Origin: a virus
IMG/VR virus record: IMGVR_UViG_3300042292_001665
Location: 1 to 40,831 of that record
Length of the DNA: 40,831 nucleotides
Reading direction: 5' to 3' (one strand)
The notes beneath the pieces are model-generated. The model was given only the letters and a program-made list of their open reading frames with translations, ran no database searches and was not told the origin of the DNA. A program made the translations under genes and the position numbers. This document shows positions 24,738-33,654 of this stretch, piece by piece (within the stretch, counting starts at the first letter, position 1; each line of letters begins with the position of its first letter).

Positions 24738-25922
24738 ATGAAATATCTTTCCGGCTATACCGACCCTTTTATTTCGCCAGTTACGGGCTTATCTAGCATC
24801 AATCAACCTCTGCCTGATTTAGAGAGAGGCTATGTCTGGATGGGCGATGAGAACAGCCGCCCCTTGCCAACGTTTAAACTGATTGATTTAACCATTGACG
24901 TCAAATTCTTACAAAAGCAGTTGGATGTGCTCTTGCAAACCACCTTTGTAGTTAACACTCCGGTGCCAAGCTTGCCCAAGGCCCAAGCCTTGAGTGCTCT
25001 AAATGACGGGCTGATCAAGAATGTCTCTGGGGTTTTAGCAATTGCCACTTCTAATGTTGATTACCTCACCCCAACCTTAGCGTCAGGTAATTTATGGATC
25101 GGTAACAATGCCAATATTGCTACCCCACAGCCTACGATTGCAGTTGCCAATTTACCTAATCTTAAGCAAGGAACAGTTTGGCAAGGTGATGCCAACAACC
25201 GACCAGTAGAAGTGACTATTGCAGTAGCGCCTGTCGATGCGCGGTATATTTTGCAACAACCCAACTCAAGCTTAACCAATGCCCAAAGCTTGAATCAGCT
25301 GGTAGGAATACAGCCTAAAATCTTAAAGGCTGGCGATGATGGTGTAATTGCCGTCGCAATTCCTGACCAGGACTATGCGACCAAGGAAACCTTGGAGCAG
25401 ATTAAAGCTGAGACCGAGGAATTTAAAGCTCAAGCCCAAGCAGCTGCAGAAGAAGCAGCGGTGAGTGCGGAAGAAGCATCTGCCTCTGCCTTAGAGGCGA
25501 CTGCTGCCGCCACAGAAGCAACTGGTGCAGCAGCGACAGCAAGTGGAGCGGCAACTGCGGCTGGAGCATCAGCCTTAGGAGCCGGTGCTTCAGCAATTGC
25601 CGCAGGTCTATCCGCAGGTAGTGCTTCCAGTTCCGCCTCTGATGCTTCCAGTAGTGCTGACTATGCCGCAACTTCAGCAACCAATGCCCAAGCAAGTGCT
25701 GTCAGTGCTGCCGATAGCTTGAATACGCTGCTTCATACTGGCATTACCTTGCAAGGGGCAATCTATGGCTCAGGCGGATTACTTAACCCGATAACCACTA
25801 ATTTTTCAAACAACCCAGTACTGCCTGGATCTGAGGCAATGACTATTCCCAAGGGAACAAATACCCAACGTCCAGCTACCCCCATTGCTGGCATGGTACG
25901 CTACAATAATGGGGCTGCTTAA
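24738..25922 (+). CDS. tail fibre / appendage protein with Ala-rich coiled coil
   Basis: A 394-aa protein built of modules. Three related blocks occur: RGYVWMGDENSRPLPT near residue 30, GNLWIGNNANIATPQPTIAV near 117 and GTVWQGDANNRPVEVTIAV near 146. A long alanine/serine-rich coiled-coil stretch spans about residues 225-330. The end, VLPGSEAMTIPKGTNTQRP followed by GMVRYNNG, is the first half of a common fibre module. Such proteins form trimeric appendages. The start at 24738 has no strong ribosome site; a six-residue minigene (MEYFI stop) sits just upstream at 24724. Confidence 0.72.
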   Translation: MKYLSGYTDPFISPVTGLSSINQPLPDLERGYVWMGDENSRPLPTFKLIDLTIDVKFLQKQLDVLLQTTFVVNTPVPSLPKAQALSALNDGLIKNVSGVLAIATSNVDYLTPTLASGNLWIGNNANIATPQPTIAVANLPNLKQGTVWQGDANNRPVEVTIAVAPVDARYILQQPNSSLTNAQSLNQLVGIQPKILKAGDDGVIAVAIPDQDYATKETLEQIKAETEEFKAQAQAAAEEAAVSAEEASASALEATAAATEATGAAATASGAATAAGASALGAGASAIAAGLSAGSASSSASDASSSADYAATSATNAQASAVSAADSLNTLLHTGITLQGAIYGSGGLLNPITTNFSNNPVLPGSEAMTIPKGTNTQRPATPIAGMVRYNNGAA

Positions 25923-25992
25923 TGTACTCAAGCCATACTTTAAGCTATAATTAAAGAATAAAGCTCTTAATTTTTTAAAAAGGATAAATACT

Positions 25993-26751
25993 ATGACTAC
26001 AGAATCATCAGCGACTAATTTGACAGTACAAAATCTAAATGAACTGCAAACTCAATCTCCAGCCTCTCCGGTCAAAGCTGTACCACCAACCCCTACTGGT
26101 AAATTAGAATATACGGATGGTACGGGCTGGTATAATTTAGCTACAGAAAACTTCGTGATCAATTCTCTCATCAATCTAAAACCATGCCTTGCCGCAACCA
26201 CTACTAACTTAGCGGCAACCTATGCCAATGGCACATTAGGGGTTGGGGCAACACTTACCAGCAGTGCTAACCTGGTTTTTACCCTAGATGGAGTAACGCC
26301 AGCGCTTAATGCACGAATTTTAGTGAAAGACCAAACCACCCAATTGCAAAATGGTCTCTATACCGTCACCAATGTCGGTTCGGCTACAGTGCCTTGGGTG
26401 TTAACTCGCGCAAGTGATTATGATTCCCCTTCGCAAATGCTGCAAGGTGGAGTGGTGGACATTGCCTCAGGCACAATCAATGGGGTGACTTCCTGGATGC
26501 AAACCGCATTAATCACTGCTGTGGGTACGACAAGTATCGTTTTTGCCAGACTTGCTAAAAGCGGCCTAGATAGCGTGGTAGGTACCACCAATCAAATCCT
26601 GGTGACCATGGCCAACAACATTGCCACCTTAAGCATTGCCGCTAATCCGGTGTTACCAGGAACCGCTTCAGCAACCCTGCCAGGTGGCACTGCTGCCCAA
26701 AGACCGGTCACTTTAACGCCAGGCATGATTCGCTTTAACAATGGTTTGTAA
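25993..26751 (+). CDS. tail fibre module protein, 252 aa
   Basis: The N-terminus contains GKLEYTDGTGWYNLA (residues about 36-50), the second half of the fibre module whose first half ends the preceding gene. The middle (LVFTLDGVTPALNARILVKD, GLYTVTNVGSATVPWVLTRA) is a beta-rich domain frequent in phage fibres. The C-terminus VLPGTASATLPGGTAAQRP followed by GMIRFNNG repeats the same half module seen at the end of the upstream gene. AAAGGATAAATACT provides a ribosome site. It probably assembles with its neighbours into the host-binding fibre. Confidence 0.72.
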   Translation: MTTESSATNLTVQNLNELQTQSPASPVKAVPPTPTGKLEYTDGTGWYNLATENFVINSLINLKPCLAATTTNLAATYANGTLGVGATLTSSANLVFTLDGVTPALNARILVKDQTTQLQNGLYTVTNVGSATVPWVLTRASDYDSPSQMLQGGVVDIASGTINGVTSWMQTALITAVGTTSIVFARLAKSGLDSVVGTTNQILVTMANNIATLSIAANPVLPGTASATLPGGTAAQRPVTLTPGMIRFNNGL

Positions 26752-26784
26752 CAATGGGATGTGGTTGGAGCAAACGGTTGATAA

Positions 26785-28296
26785 ATGGTTAAGCTCGAGT
26801 ATTGTGATGGTTCCACCTGGCAACCGCTTGCCAGTGAGAGTTATGTCAACACCACAGTTCCCAACTTGGCGGTTACCTCGGTAGCGATTACCGGATCACC
26901 CGGTCTGAGTGTTGTTGGCTCGCCGATAACGGGAGCTGGCACCATTGGGCTAACTCTAAATCTAGAGTTACAAAGCCTAGCCAATCTTAGCACAACTGGA
27001 TTACTGGCACGCACAGGTACGGCAACCTATACTGGGCGTAGTTTAGTTGCCGGCTCTGGGATTAGTGTAACCAACGGTAATGGCATTGCCGGTAATCCCA
27101 CCATTGCGGTCACCACGATTGATATCAATAACAACACCACCGGCCAGCTAAACAGCTCACGAATCAATGGATATCCTAGTAACAGTCTATATTTTCTAAA
27201 TGGCAATGGTGCTTGGGTGAATCCTCTGACAATCACCACCAATGATCTAGATAATCTTAGCTCTGGTCTAACGATTAAAAACACCAATCCTGCGGCAACT
27301 GCGGCAGGTCTTACGGTGGATAGCAATATTACCGGTACGGGTGTGCAGTTCGGTTTTAACAATAACACCTCTGAAGCCTATGTCTGGGCATCAGGGTCAG
27401 CCAGCCTCAAGTTTGCTACCAATGCCACCAAACGCATGGAACTATTAAATAACGGCAGCTTGAATATGTTAAATAATGGCATCATCAATTGTGCTAATCC
27501 GATCAATCCCCAAGATGTCAGCAATAAAACCTATATTGACACTAAAGTCTTTGACATCAGCAATAACACTTCAGGGCAACTCAGTTCAACCAGACTTAGT
27601 GGCTATCCTAACAATAGTAATGTCTTTCTTAAGGGTAATGGCACTTGGGATTATCTAGCTTCCAATGGTTCCTATAACCTGATTTCTGGCACCGGTGCGT
27701 TCTCTGATCATGTACTACTGGTTAATCTGGAAGGGAAATTTGGATCCGGAAAATATAACGCCGTATGCTATGGCAACTCGGGTCAAGCGGCCGTTGAGTT
27801 TTTCTATGGGGGAGTGCTTAAATCCTATATCAACCCTTCAGGAGTACTAATTAGTGCATCAAATGCAAAGCTCAAGGACTCAATGCGCAAAAAGGATATT
27901 TTTAAAAAAGATTATCTCGAGCGTATTTTAAATCTCGATGTCTATTCCTATACCTGGAAGCCCGCTGACTTAATCGGCTCTGATCCGATTGGTCATCACT
28001 CAGCCGATCATGCATTACCTAGTCATACCTCCAATCATGTTGCGGTTGGCCCATTGTATGATGATGTCGCCAGACTGTTTAACGGCAATGCTCTAAGTCA
28101 TCCCAAAGCTCTAGAAGGCTTTGTTTGCAGCTTAAAAGATTGTCCGCAATGCCATCCTGATTTTAAGGGGATTAACCTTGCAGAAATTCTTTCCTATCTA
28201 ATTTTGGCTTTTCAGTCTTTTTATCATAAGGAATATTTACCATTAAAGAATACTATTCTAATTGAAAGTACAAAACCAAAAGTTAGAAAAGGTTAA
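26785..28296 (+). CDS. tail spike/fibre with C-terminal S74-type intramolecular chaperone
   Basis: A 503-aa protein. It starts with VKLEYCDGSTWQPLASESY, the half module missing from the end of the preceding gene. Two internal repeats occur: INNNTTGQLNSSRINGYPSN near residue 114 and ISNNTSGQLSSTRLSGYPNN near 257. From about residue 355, SNAKLKD, then LNLDVYSYTWKP and HVAVGPLYDDVARLF, resembles the Peptidase_S74 chaperone of endosialidases and T5 fibres, which trimerises the fibre and then cleaves itself off. The usual Ser-Asp start is Ser-Asn here. A CSLKDCPQCHPD cysteine cluster is unusual for this domain. Confidence 0.75.
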   Translation: MVKLEYCDGSTWQPLASESYVNTTVPNLAVTSVAITGSPGLSVVGSPITGAGTIGLTLNLELQSLANLSTTGLLARTGTATYTGRSLVAGSGISVTNGNGIAGNPTIAVTTIDINNNTTGQLNSSRINGYPSNSLYFLNGNGAWVNPLTITTNDLDNLSSGLTIKNTNPAATAAGLTVDSNITGTGVQFGFNNNTSEAYVWASGSASLKFATNATKRMELLNNGSLNMLNNGIINCANPINPQDVSNKTYIDTKVFDISNNTSGQLSSTRLSGYPNNSNVFLKGNGTWDYLASNGSYNLISGTGAFSDHVLLVNLEGKFGSGKYNAVCYGNSGQAAVEFFYGGVLKSYINPSGVLISASNAKLKDSMRKKDIFKKDYLERILNLDVYSYTWKPADLIGSDPIGHHSADHALPSHTSNHVAVGPLYDDVARLFNGNALSHPKALEGFVCSLKDCPQCHPDFKGINLAEILSYLILAFQSFYHKEYLPLKNTILIESTKPKVRKG

Positions 28297-28299
28297 AAG

Positions 28300-28327
28300 T
28301 TGATTTTTTAGCTCAATATGCTATACT
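28300..28327 (+). promoter_or_regulatory. sigma70-type promoter before the portal operon
   Basis: TTGATT at 28300-28305 and TATACT at 28322-28327 with a 16-bp spacer, plus TG one base upstream of the -10 (extended -10, TGC-TATACT). It lies in the only gap of the block (28297-28402), between the fibre genes and the 73-aa gene, so it probably starts the portal-scaffold-coat transcript. Confidence 0.6.
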
Positions 28328-28402
28328 GCACCTGGATTACATCAGTTTTTTTATAATGTTTTCTCATATTTCTTTTACTTGCTCTTTGCAAAGGAATAAA
28401 CC

Positions 28403-28624
28403 ATGACCATCACTCCGAATCGGCAATGTCTCAAAGATTTAGCAAACTTCAATATTGATGCGCAATTTTGCCAACAATACGGTACAGTAGTGTTTAATTA
28501 CCAAGGGGATCTCAATCCACAATACGTCCAAATCTGTGGGAATTTGGGAGTTGTGCTTGATGATCTGGTCAAACACCTCCAGGCGATTAAAACGCAGATT
28601 CCTTTAACTGCTGACTCCCAGTAG
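28403..28624 (+). CDS. small hypothetical virion-block protein, 73 aa
   Basis: No family recognised. It begins MTITPNRQCLKDLANFNIDA and has a C-terminal helix (LDDLVKHLQAIKTQI). A clear AAAGGAATAAACC ribosome site lies before ATG 28403. It is the first gene after the promoter at 28300-28327 and ends four bases before the portal start. It may be a small head or packaging factor. Confidence 0.68.
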   Translation: MTITPNRQCLKDLANFNIDAQFCQQYGTVVFNYQGDLNPQYVQICGNLGVVLDDLVKHLQAIKTQIPLTADSQ

Positions 28625-28628
28625 TTAG

Positions 28629-30446
28629 ATGTACCCGCTTTCTCAAACTAGACAAAAGGCCTTAGATACGGCCCAAGAATATTTTAGGGCAGCAAATCTG
28701 CATCAATCAACTAATGAGTTTCGCCTAAAGTGCATTAATGATTATGGGTTTTACGATGGCACCGAACAATGGCAAGCCAAAGATTTAGAAAAGTTATATG
28801 CGCGTGAACAGTTACCCATTACGGTTAATATCTGCAAAGGTTTTATCGATAATCTTTCCGGTGTTGAAATCCAATCTCGTTACCGTACTGCTTGCCGCAG
28901 TGATTCCCATAACGTACAAGATGATAAACTTGCTGAAGCCTTAACCCATCTATTGTTCTACATTCAAGAACACCAGGAAATACCTTATAAAGGCAGTTTA
29001 AAATTTAGGGATTCACTTATTTGTGGGATTGGATGGAGTCATCTTTGCAAGGAAGATGGTGAAGTTTTTTATGATTATGTCCATCCATTCAATATTCTGC
29101 CTGATCCCGATGATCTCAGCCCGCAATATGATGCGATGAAATACGTCTGCCGCAAACGCTGGATGCGCCCAGACATGGTCAAGTCTATGTGGCCTAAGAC
29201 CGCTCAAGAGATTGATTTTGGTGCAGGTTTTTCTTATTACGAGGGCATTTCATCGGCTGAGCTGATGGATAGAAACTCGGCTTATACCGATTACGGTGGG
29301 TACACAGGGGCAAATGGCAGCCGAGTCCTGGTGGTCGAAGTCCAATACAAGGTGCCCCATAAAATCTATAGTGGTACCGATAGTAATGGCCGGTTCTTTG
29401 AGACTTTTAAGCTAGAGGAAGCGGAAGAGCTTGCCCAAGGTGAAATTGGCGAAAAAAAAGGGGATCGCATCATGCGTACCTTGTTTTTAGACAACACCTT
29501 GCTGGAACATGGACCCTTGGACGACACTTTCCCAGATCAAAAGGATTTTAGTTATATTCCGATTGTTTTTCAACGCCGCTTCCGTACAGGCGTCCCCTAT
29601 GGACTTTTGGAATCAATGAAAGATATCCAACGCGACTGTAATGCCAGGGTCACTAAATCAATTTATGCGATTAACTCGGCGCGCTTAATTTTTGAAGGAA
29701 ATCCGTTACAAGGACAGACGATTCAAAGCATGCAGGAGCAATTGCAAAAAATTGATTCGGTGATTGCCTTGCCCAAGGACTCTAAGTTTCAACTGTCCAG
29801 CAATGCGCAAATGGGGGAAGAGCAGCTTAAAATTGTTGAACTCTACCTTAAGCTAATCCAAAGAGTTACTGGCATCCATGATGAAATGCTCGGGATTCAA
29901 ACCAATGCCACCAGTGGAGTGGCCCAACACATGCGTCAGGTCAACAGTGTACGCAATAATGTCTTTGCCTTTGATAACTTCTCGCAAATGAAGAAAAGGG
30001 AATCCCGCTTTATCCTCAATATGATTCAATCTAGCAGTGAGATGAACGCAGCTGTAGAACTGCTAACACCGAATGAACGGGAAGTGATTATTTTGAATCT
30101 AGTGCGAGAGGTCAATGGCAAACCAACGGTGTTTAATGATATTCGCACCCTCCCGCTTTCCTTGTACATTGAAGAAGTGCCGGATTACCAAAGTTCCTTT
30201 GCAGAACAAAAAGCGACCTTTGAATCATTATTATCAAACGCCCATGCCCAATGGCTAATGCTCTCACCGGAACTACTGCGCCGCATGGGGGTACGCAACC
30301 CAGAACAAATCGCCCAAGAAATGCAGCAAGCGATGCAACAAAAAACCACCATGGAACAAGGTGTGGCAGGGCGAGGTGATCCAGTACAATTCCCTCAAGG
30401 GCAAGCATCTCCAATGCCAGGTATGCAACAAGGCGGGGTTGGTTAA
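28629..30446 (+). CDS. P22-type portal protein
   Basis: A 605-aa portal. The signature central region IPIVFQRRFRTGVPYG, ESMKDIQRDCNARVTKSIYA and TGIHDEMLGIQTNATSGVA is characteristic of P22-like portals. The C-terminus is Gln-rich (AQEMQQAMQQKTTMEQG) like the barrel/coiled tail of P22 gp1, and the total is shorter than P22's 725 residues. The dodecameric portal is the DNA entry channel and the base for the tail. The stop overlaps the next ATG (TAATG). Confidence 0.88.
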   Translation: MYPLSQTRQKALDTAQEYFRAANLHQSTNEFRLKCINDYGFYDGTEQWQAKDLEKLYAREQLPITVNICKGFIDNLSGVEIQSRYRTACRSDSHNVQDDKLAEALTHLLFYIQEHQEIPYKGSLKFRDSLICGIGWSHLCKEDGEVFYDYVHPFNILPDPDDLSPQYDAMKYVCRKRWMRPDMVKSMWPKTAQEIDFGAGFSYYEGISSAELMDRNSAYTDYGGYTGANGSRVLVVEVQYKVPHKIYSGTDSNGRFFETFKLEEAEELAQGEIGEKKGDRIMRTLFLDNTLLEHGPLDDTFPDQKDFSYIPIVFQRRFRTGVPYGLLESMKDIQRDCNARVTKSIYAINSARLIFEGNPLQGQTIQSMQEQLQKIDSVIALPKDSKFQLSSNAQMGEEQLKIVELYLKLIQRVTGIHDEMLGIQTNATSGVAQHMRQVNSVRNNVFAFDNFSQMKKRESRFILNMIQSSSEMNAAVELLTPNEREVIILNLVREVNGKPTVFNDIRTLPLSLYIEEVPDYQSSFAEQKATFESLLSNAHAQWLMLSPELLRRMGVRNPEQIAQEMQQAMQQKTTMEQGVAGRGDPVQFPQGQASPMPGMQQGGVG

Positions 30447-30883
30447 TGACAACCTCACCGTTTGTTAATTTTAAGATGAACCCAACTAGTGGTATTGGCA
30501 GTACGCCTGTGATCATTTTTGGTAATGATGCATGCACCTGTTTGATTGATGGCATTGTCCTAGCTAATGTCACGGACAATCCGATTGTGATAACCTTGGC
30601 CATCGCTAGAGAAGTGACACTTGGCACAGAAACCTATTTTACGCTTGCCAGGCAAGTTTCGATTCAGCCCAATGACCGTGTCGATGTCTTACTGAATGCG
30701 ACATTGACTCTGGAGCCAGGTGATCTACTTTATGCCTCATCAGACTATTCGAGCAACCTGTTTAACAGCTTTGTTTCATACCGCGAACTAACTGAGCTTA
30801 GTACACTACCTGCTACATCACTTAACCCAATAACTAAAGACAGGAGCATTTATGTCAGAACCAGCAAAGACCGACAACCATAG
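30446..30883 (+). CDS. hypothetical virion-block protein, 145 aa
   Basis: A beta-rich protein without signal peptide (IVLANVTDNPIVITLAIARE, LTLEPGDLLYASSDYSSN), resembling small head or tail structural proteins that sit between portal and scaffold in other podoviruses. The start overlaps the portal stop and the end overlaps the scaffold gene by 32 bases, so co-expression is certain. Function not assigned. Confidence 0.7.
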   Translation: MTTSPFVNFKMNPTSGIGSTPVIIFGNDACTCLIDGIVLANVTDNPIVITLAIAREVTLGTETYFTLARQVSIQPNDRVDVLLNATLTLEPGDLLYASSDYSSNLFNSFVSYRELTELSTLPATSLNPITKDRSIYVRTSKDRQP

Positions 30884-31793
30884 TCCAAATACAATTTCTA
30901 GTTTGTTTGAAGATCGTGATCGTCTGCCTTCTACCTCACAAGAAGCTGAACCCCAAGCTGTTAAAAACAATGAAAATGATAGCACTAAATCAGCTGTCAC
31001 CAGTTCTGGGGACAGCATATCAGACGAAACTCTTGATGCGAAGTCGGGAGCTGACAAAGCAGAAAATAAAAATGCTCAAAATAACCCAGATCTTAAAACC
31101 TTGCAAGCGGAGTTAGAAAAAAACCGTAAAACTATCCTGGAGAATCAGAAGTATGGGCGACAAAATGCCCAACGCTTAAAAGGTGCTTTAAAACAAGCCA
31201 AAATTCTTATGGAGAATGGTGCGCTTTCAGAGGAAGAAGGTATGAGCTTAATAACATCTTTGGAAAGTGATCATGAAGAAGAAGTAGAGACTTCCCCATA
31301 CGATGCTCATCCCTTTGGTAAGGTGCTTAAAATTGCCAACACTCAACTTGAAAACCTCAGAAAATATAGCGATGATGACCTGCTGGATGATAAAGTCAAA
31401 GCCTTTGATTATTTCTTAAGCCTCGCCTCCCCAGAGGAAGTTAAGGGTGCTCTTGAGGATCTTACTGAGCTTATCGAGGATCCCATTAAGCTTACCAAAA
31501 AAATGCTCAGCATTGGAAAGCTTTATTATGATGAATCCTACAAGGATATTGCGAGTGCTGGTAGTGTGCAAAACTATATTAAACAAAAGCATGAAGAAAT
31601 TGATAAGTTAAACAAAAATATTGACAAGTTAACTAAAAAACTGGCACAGTATGAGGACTATGATCAACCGCGTCATCGTATCAATGAGGTTGGTGAGTCT
31701 AACGACACACCACCAGGAAAACGAGATCCCTCTGATGATCTGTTTCATGAACGAGACAAGGACGATATGAGAAGACAAAAACGCCTAGCCTAG
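30852..31793 (+). CDS. scaffolding protein
   Basis: A 313-aa, highly charged, low-complexity, largely helical protein lacking hydrophobic core motifs. A disordered acidic N-terminus is followed by coiled-coil segments (LQAELEKNRKTILENQKYG; KHEEIDKLNKNIDKLTKKLA) and a basic C-terminus ending DDMRRQKRLA. This is the profile of P22 gp8-like scaffolds, whose C-terminal basic helix-turn-helix binds coat protein. Position between portal and coat matches. An AGGAG site precedes ATG 30852. Confidence 0.82.
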   Translation: MSEPAKTDNHSPNTISSLFEDRDRLPSTSQEAEPQAVKNNENDSTKSAVTSSGDSISDETLDAKSGADKAENKNAQNNPDLKTLQAELEKNRKTILENQKYGRQNAQRLKGALKQAKILMENGALSEEEGMSLITSLESDHEEEVETSPYDAHPFGKVLKIANTQLENLRKYSDDDLLDDKVKAFDYFLSLASPEEVKGALEDLTELIEDPIKLTKKMLSIGKLYYDESYKDIASAGSVQNYIKQKHEEIDKLNKNIDKLTKKLAQYEDYDQPRHRINEVGESNDTPPGKRDPSDDLFHERDKDDMRRQKRLA

Positions 31794-31838
31794 TTCGCCC
31801 GTTTTTGGATTCAACTTGGATGAGAAGACGATTGCGTA

Positions 31839-31880
31839 AATTTTGAAGACAGCCCAATTTCTGGCTCTTACCTTCAAATT
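31839..31880 (+). other. imperfect stem-loop upstream of coat gene
   Basis: AATTTTGAAG (31839-31848) faces CTTCAAATT (31872-31880), with an inner AGCC/GGCT pair (31851-31854, 31863-31866). A second small hairpin ACAAC-TTTA-GTTGT lies at 31932-31945. Both are in the 192-base gap between scaffold and coat and may be processing sites or attenuators that set coat mRNA level. No strong U-tract follows. Confidence 0.35.
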
Positions 31881-31985
31881 CTACCTAAATCCCTACCTTT
31901 TTTGAAAAGAACGAAAATTCGCATTTTAAGGACAACTTTAGTTGTGACTTAAATATTTTTGTTTATTTTTAAAAAAGGAATTTTT

Positions 31986-33206
31986 ATGGCACTTTATCCA
32001 GTCCCCGCACCCGGTTATAACGGGATCAACCAAAACCTCTTCCCTTTTGACGTTGTTACTAAAGTCTTTAAGGAATGGGTACAAATCACCCCACTTTACA
32101 ACCTGATTGGTAATGAGCCGACCAGGCCCATTGTTCGTAAACAGCTCAGTCGTGGTGAAGGCCTGCAATACCGCATGGGTAAACTGCAAGCCCTCGATTA
32201 TAAAAACCCCGTGCTGAACTTCGATCAACGCCGTGGTAATGCCCAGCAACAACAGGTTGACTATGATGCGGTCAATGTCGATTTTAAAAGCTTTTTAGTG
32301 CAGATCAAGGGCTACGATATTCTTAACTACGGTACCCCGATTGATTTGCCACCCTATGCGCGTCAGCAATTGGTCGAAGCATTCTCCAGGTGTTTAAACT
32401 ACGATCTGTTTAATGCAATGACCTCCACAGTCTATCCAGCACTGACTACAGGCTCTGCCTTAACCGGTAACGTTGCTGGTAATTACCCTTCTTATGATCG
32501 TGTAGTTTTACCGGTCGCTGCAGGAACACTATTAGGAAGAGCAGCTTATCAAGCCAATGGCACCTTCCCAACGTTGGTCAATGGCATGCAGACTTCAGCA
32601 GCAACGACACCTGCAGGATCAGGTCTTTCCGCCCGTCACTTGGAGACCTTAAAGCAATACGCGGAACGTGGTAATGCTGCCGATATCGGGGTCAATACCG
32701 AAAATGCCCTACGCCCAGCTTATATTAAAAGCAAAGCCGGGTGGCCGATGAACAAATATATTTATCTCGCCCATCCCCAAACCCTCACTAGCTTGTTTGC
32801 CGATCCGTTGTTTGCCAACTCAACCTTTAACCGTGGCACGGTGATTGATCAAGAAAATACCCCTCAGACCCTCAATGGTGCCGATTATGTCGGTGAGTAC
32901 CGTGGCATTGCGATTTATAGCTGCCGTGACCTCTATCAATATGCGATCACCAGTGCGGATGGTAACAAACAAGCGGCCTGGAACATTTTTATGGGTGCAG
33001 GAGCCCTATCAGTTGGTTGGGCGGAAGAACCGCAGATCGGTATGGAAAATGACCTGGTAGAACGCATTCAGCTCTACTTTGGCCATGAGTTTCGTGGGCA
33101 AAAGATGCTGCAGTTTGCCAGCGAATATGCGCCCCTTGCCGGTGCTGTAGTTGGATCAAATACGGTGGTTGAACAAGGCATTATTCATTCATTTGTAAGC
33201 TTTTAA
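31986..33206 (+). CDS. major capsid (coat) protein
   Basis: A 406-aa protein starting at ATG 31986 after AAAAAAGGAA; an in-frame TTG at 31959 is not needed. Identity comes from position directly after the scaffold and size close to P22 coat (430 aa). Segments such as RGNAQQQQVDYDAVNVDF, DLPPYARQQLVEAFSRCLN and GAGALSVGWAEEPQIGMEND are typical of HK97-fold coats of podoviruses, where a long helix follows the N-arm. It forms the icosahedral shell. The exact coat family (P22-like or N4 gp56-like) was not resolved. Confidence 0.85.
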   Translation: MALYPVPAPGYNGINQNLFPFDVVTKVFKEWVQITPLYNLIGNEPTRPIVRKQLSRGEGLQYRMGKLQALDYKNPVLNFDQRRGNAQQQQVDYDAVNVDFKSFLVQIKGYDILNYGTPIDLPPYARQQLVEAFSRCLNYDLFNAMTSTVYPALTTGSALTGNVAGNYPSYDRVVLPVAAGTLLGRAAYQANGTFPTLVNGMQTSAATTPAGSGLSARHLETLKQYAERGNAADIGVNTENALRPAYIKSKAGWPMNKYIYLAHPQTLTSLFADPLFANSTFNRGTVIDQENTPQTLNGADYVGEYRGIAIYSCRDLYQYAITSADGNKQAAWNIFMGAGALSVGWAEEPQIGMENDLVERIQLYFGHEFRGQKMLQFASEYAPLAGAVVGSNTVVEQGIIHSFVSF

Positions 33207-33232
33207 TGAAATTTAGATAAAGGAGATTAATC

Positions 33233-33604
33233 ATGACAAGTGTTGTTCGCTACGTGCAAAATACATCCACCGCTGCCAACGTTAATACAAACGTGGCATC
33301 AACTGGGGGTGACTATCAGCTGGTTGCCTTTGATATTATCACCACCGCAGGGATTGCTGCCGGTGCCAACGCCAATATCTTAACCTGGAAAGGTGCGGGT
33401 AAAATCAAATCGATCTTAACCTTTACCCCAAAGGTTGCAGCGACTGGGGAATTACTGCCCTTAGGCATTGTCGCACAAAACACCCATACGTTGATAACTA
33501 TTGATGCATCTCAAAAAATACTCAACGTGAGTGTCCCAGCAGCTGGCGTACCAATTCCAGCCCTAAGTGTCATGGCCATGCTGCTGGTGATTGGTAATTA
33601 CTAA
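33233..33604 (+). CDS. probable head decoration or capsid accessory protein, 123 aa
   Basis: A small beta-rich, Ala/Thr-rich protein (SVVRYVQNTSTAANVNTNVA, KIKSILTFTPKVAATGELLP, QKILNVSVPAAGVPIP) located 26 bases after the coat gene, with an excellent AAAGGAGATTAATC ribosome site implying high expression. These traits fit a capsid decoration or cementing protein. No family was recognised, so the role is inferred from position and composition. Confidence 0.65.
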   Translation: MTSVVRYVQNTSTAANVNTNVASTGGDYQLVAFDIITTAGIAAGANANILTWKGAGKIKSILTFTPKVAATGELLPLGIVAQNTHTLITIDASQKILNVSVPAAGVPIPALSVMAMLLVIGNY

Positions 33605-33611
33605 ATTAAAG

Positions 33612-33629
33612 CCCCGCTGAAAGGCGGGG
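33612..33629 (+). terminator. strong GC hairpin after the coat/decoration genes
   Basis: CCCCGC (33612-33617), loop TGAAAG and GCGGGG (33624-33629) make a perfect 6-bp GC stem eight bases after the stop at 33604. No U-tract follows (AGTAATTAGG), so it is likelier to be a partial terminator or mRNA-stabilising hairpin that keeps coat mRNA abundant relative to downstream genes. Confidence 0.55.
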
Positions 33630-33654
33630 TAGTAATTAGGATGCGGGTTTTTAG

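Noticed and set aside
25945-25980. AT-rich hairpin and TATAAT between two fibre genes
   Set aside because: AATTAA/TTAATT pairing with a T run and an isolated TATAAT occur in very AT-rich sequence with no matching -35; too weak to call.
24738-28296. Diversity-generating retroelement acting on the fibre genes
   Set aside because: No reverse transcriptase, template repeat or variable repeat was seen near the fibre genes; the similarities are ordinary fibre-module repeats.
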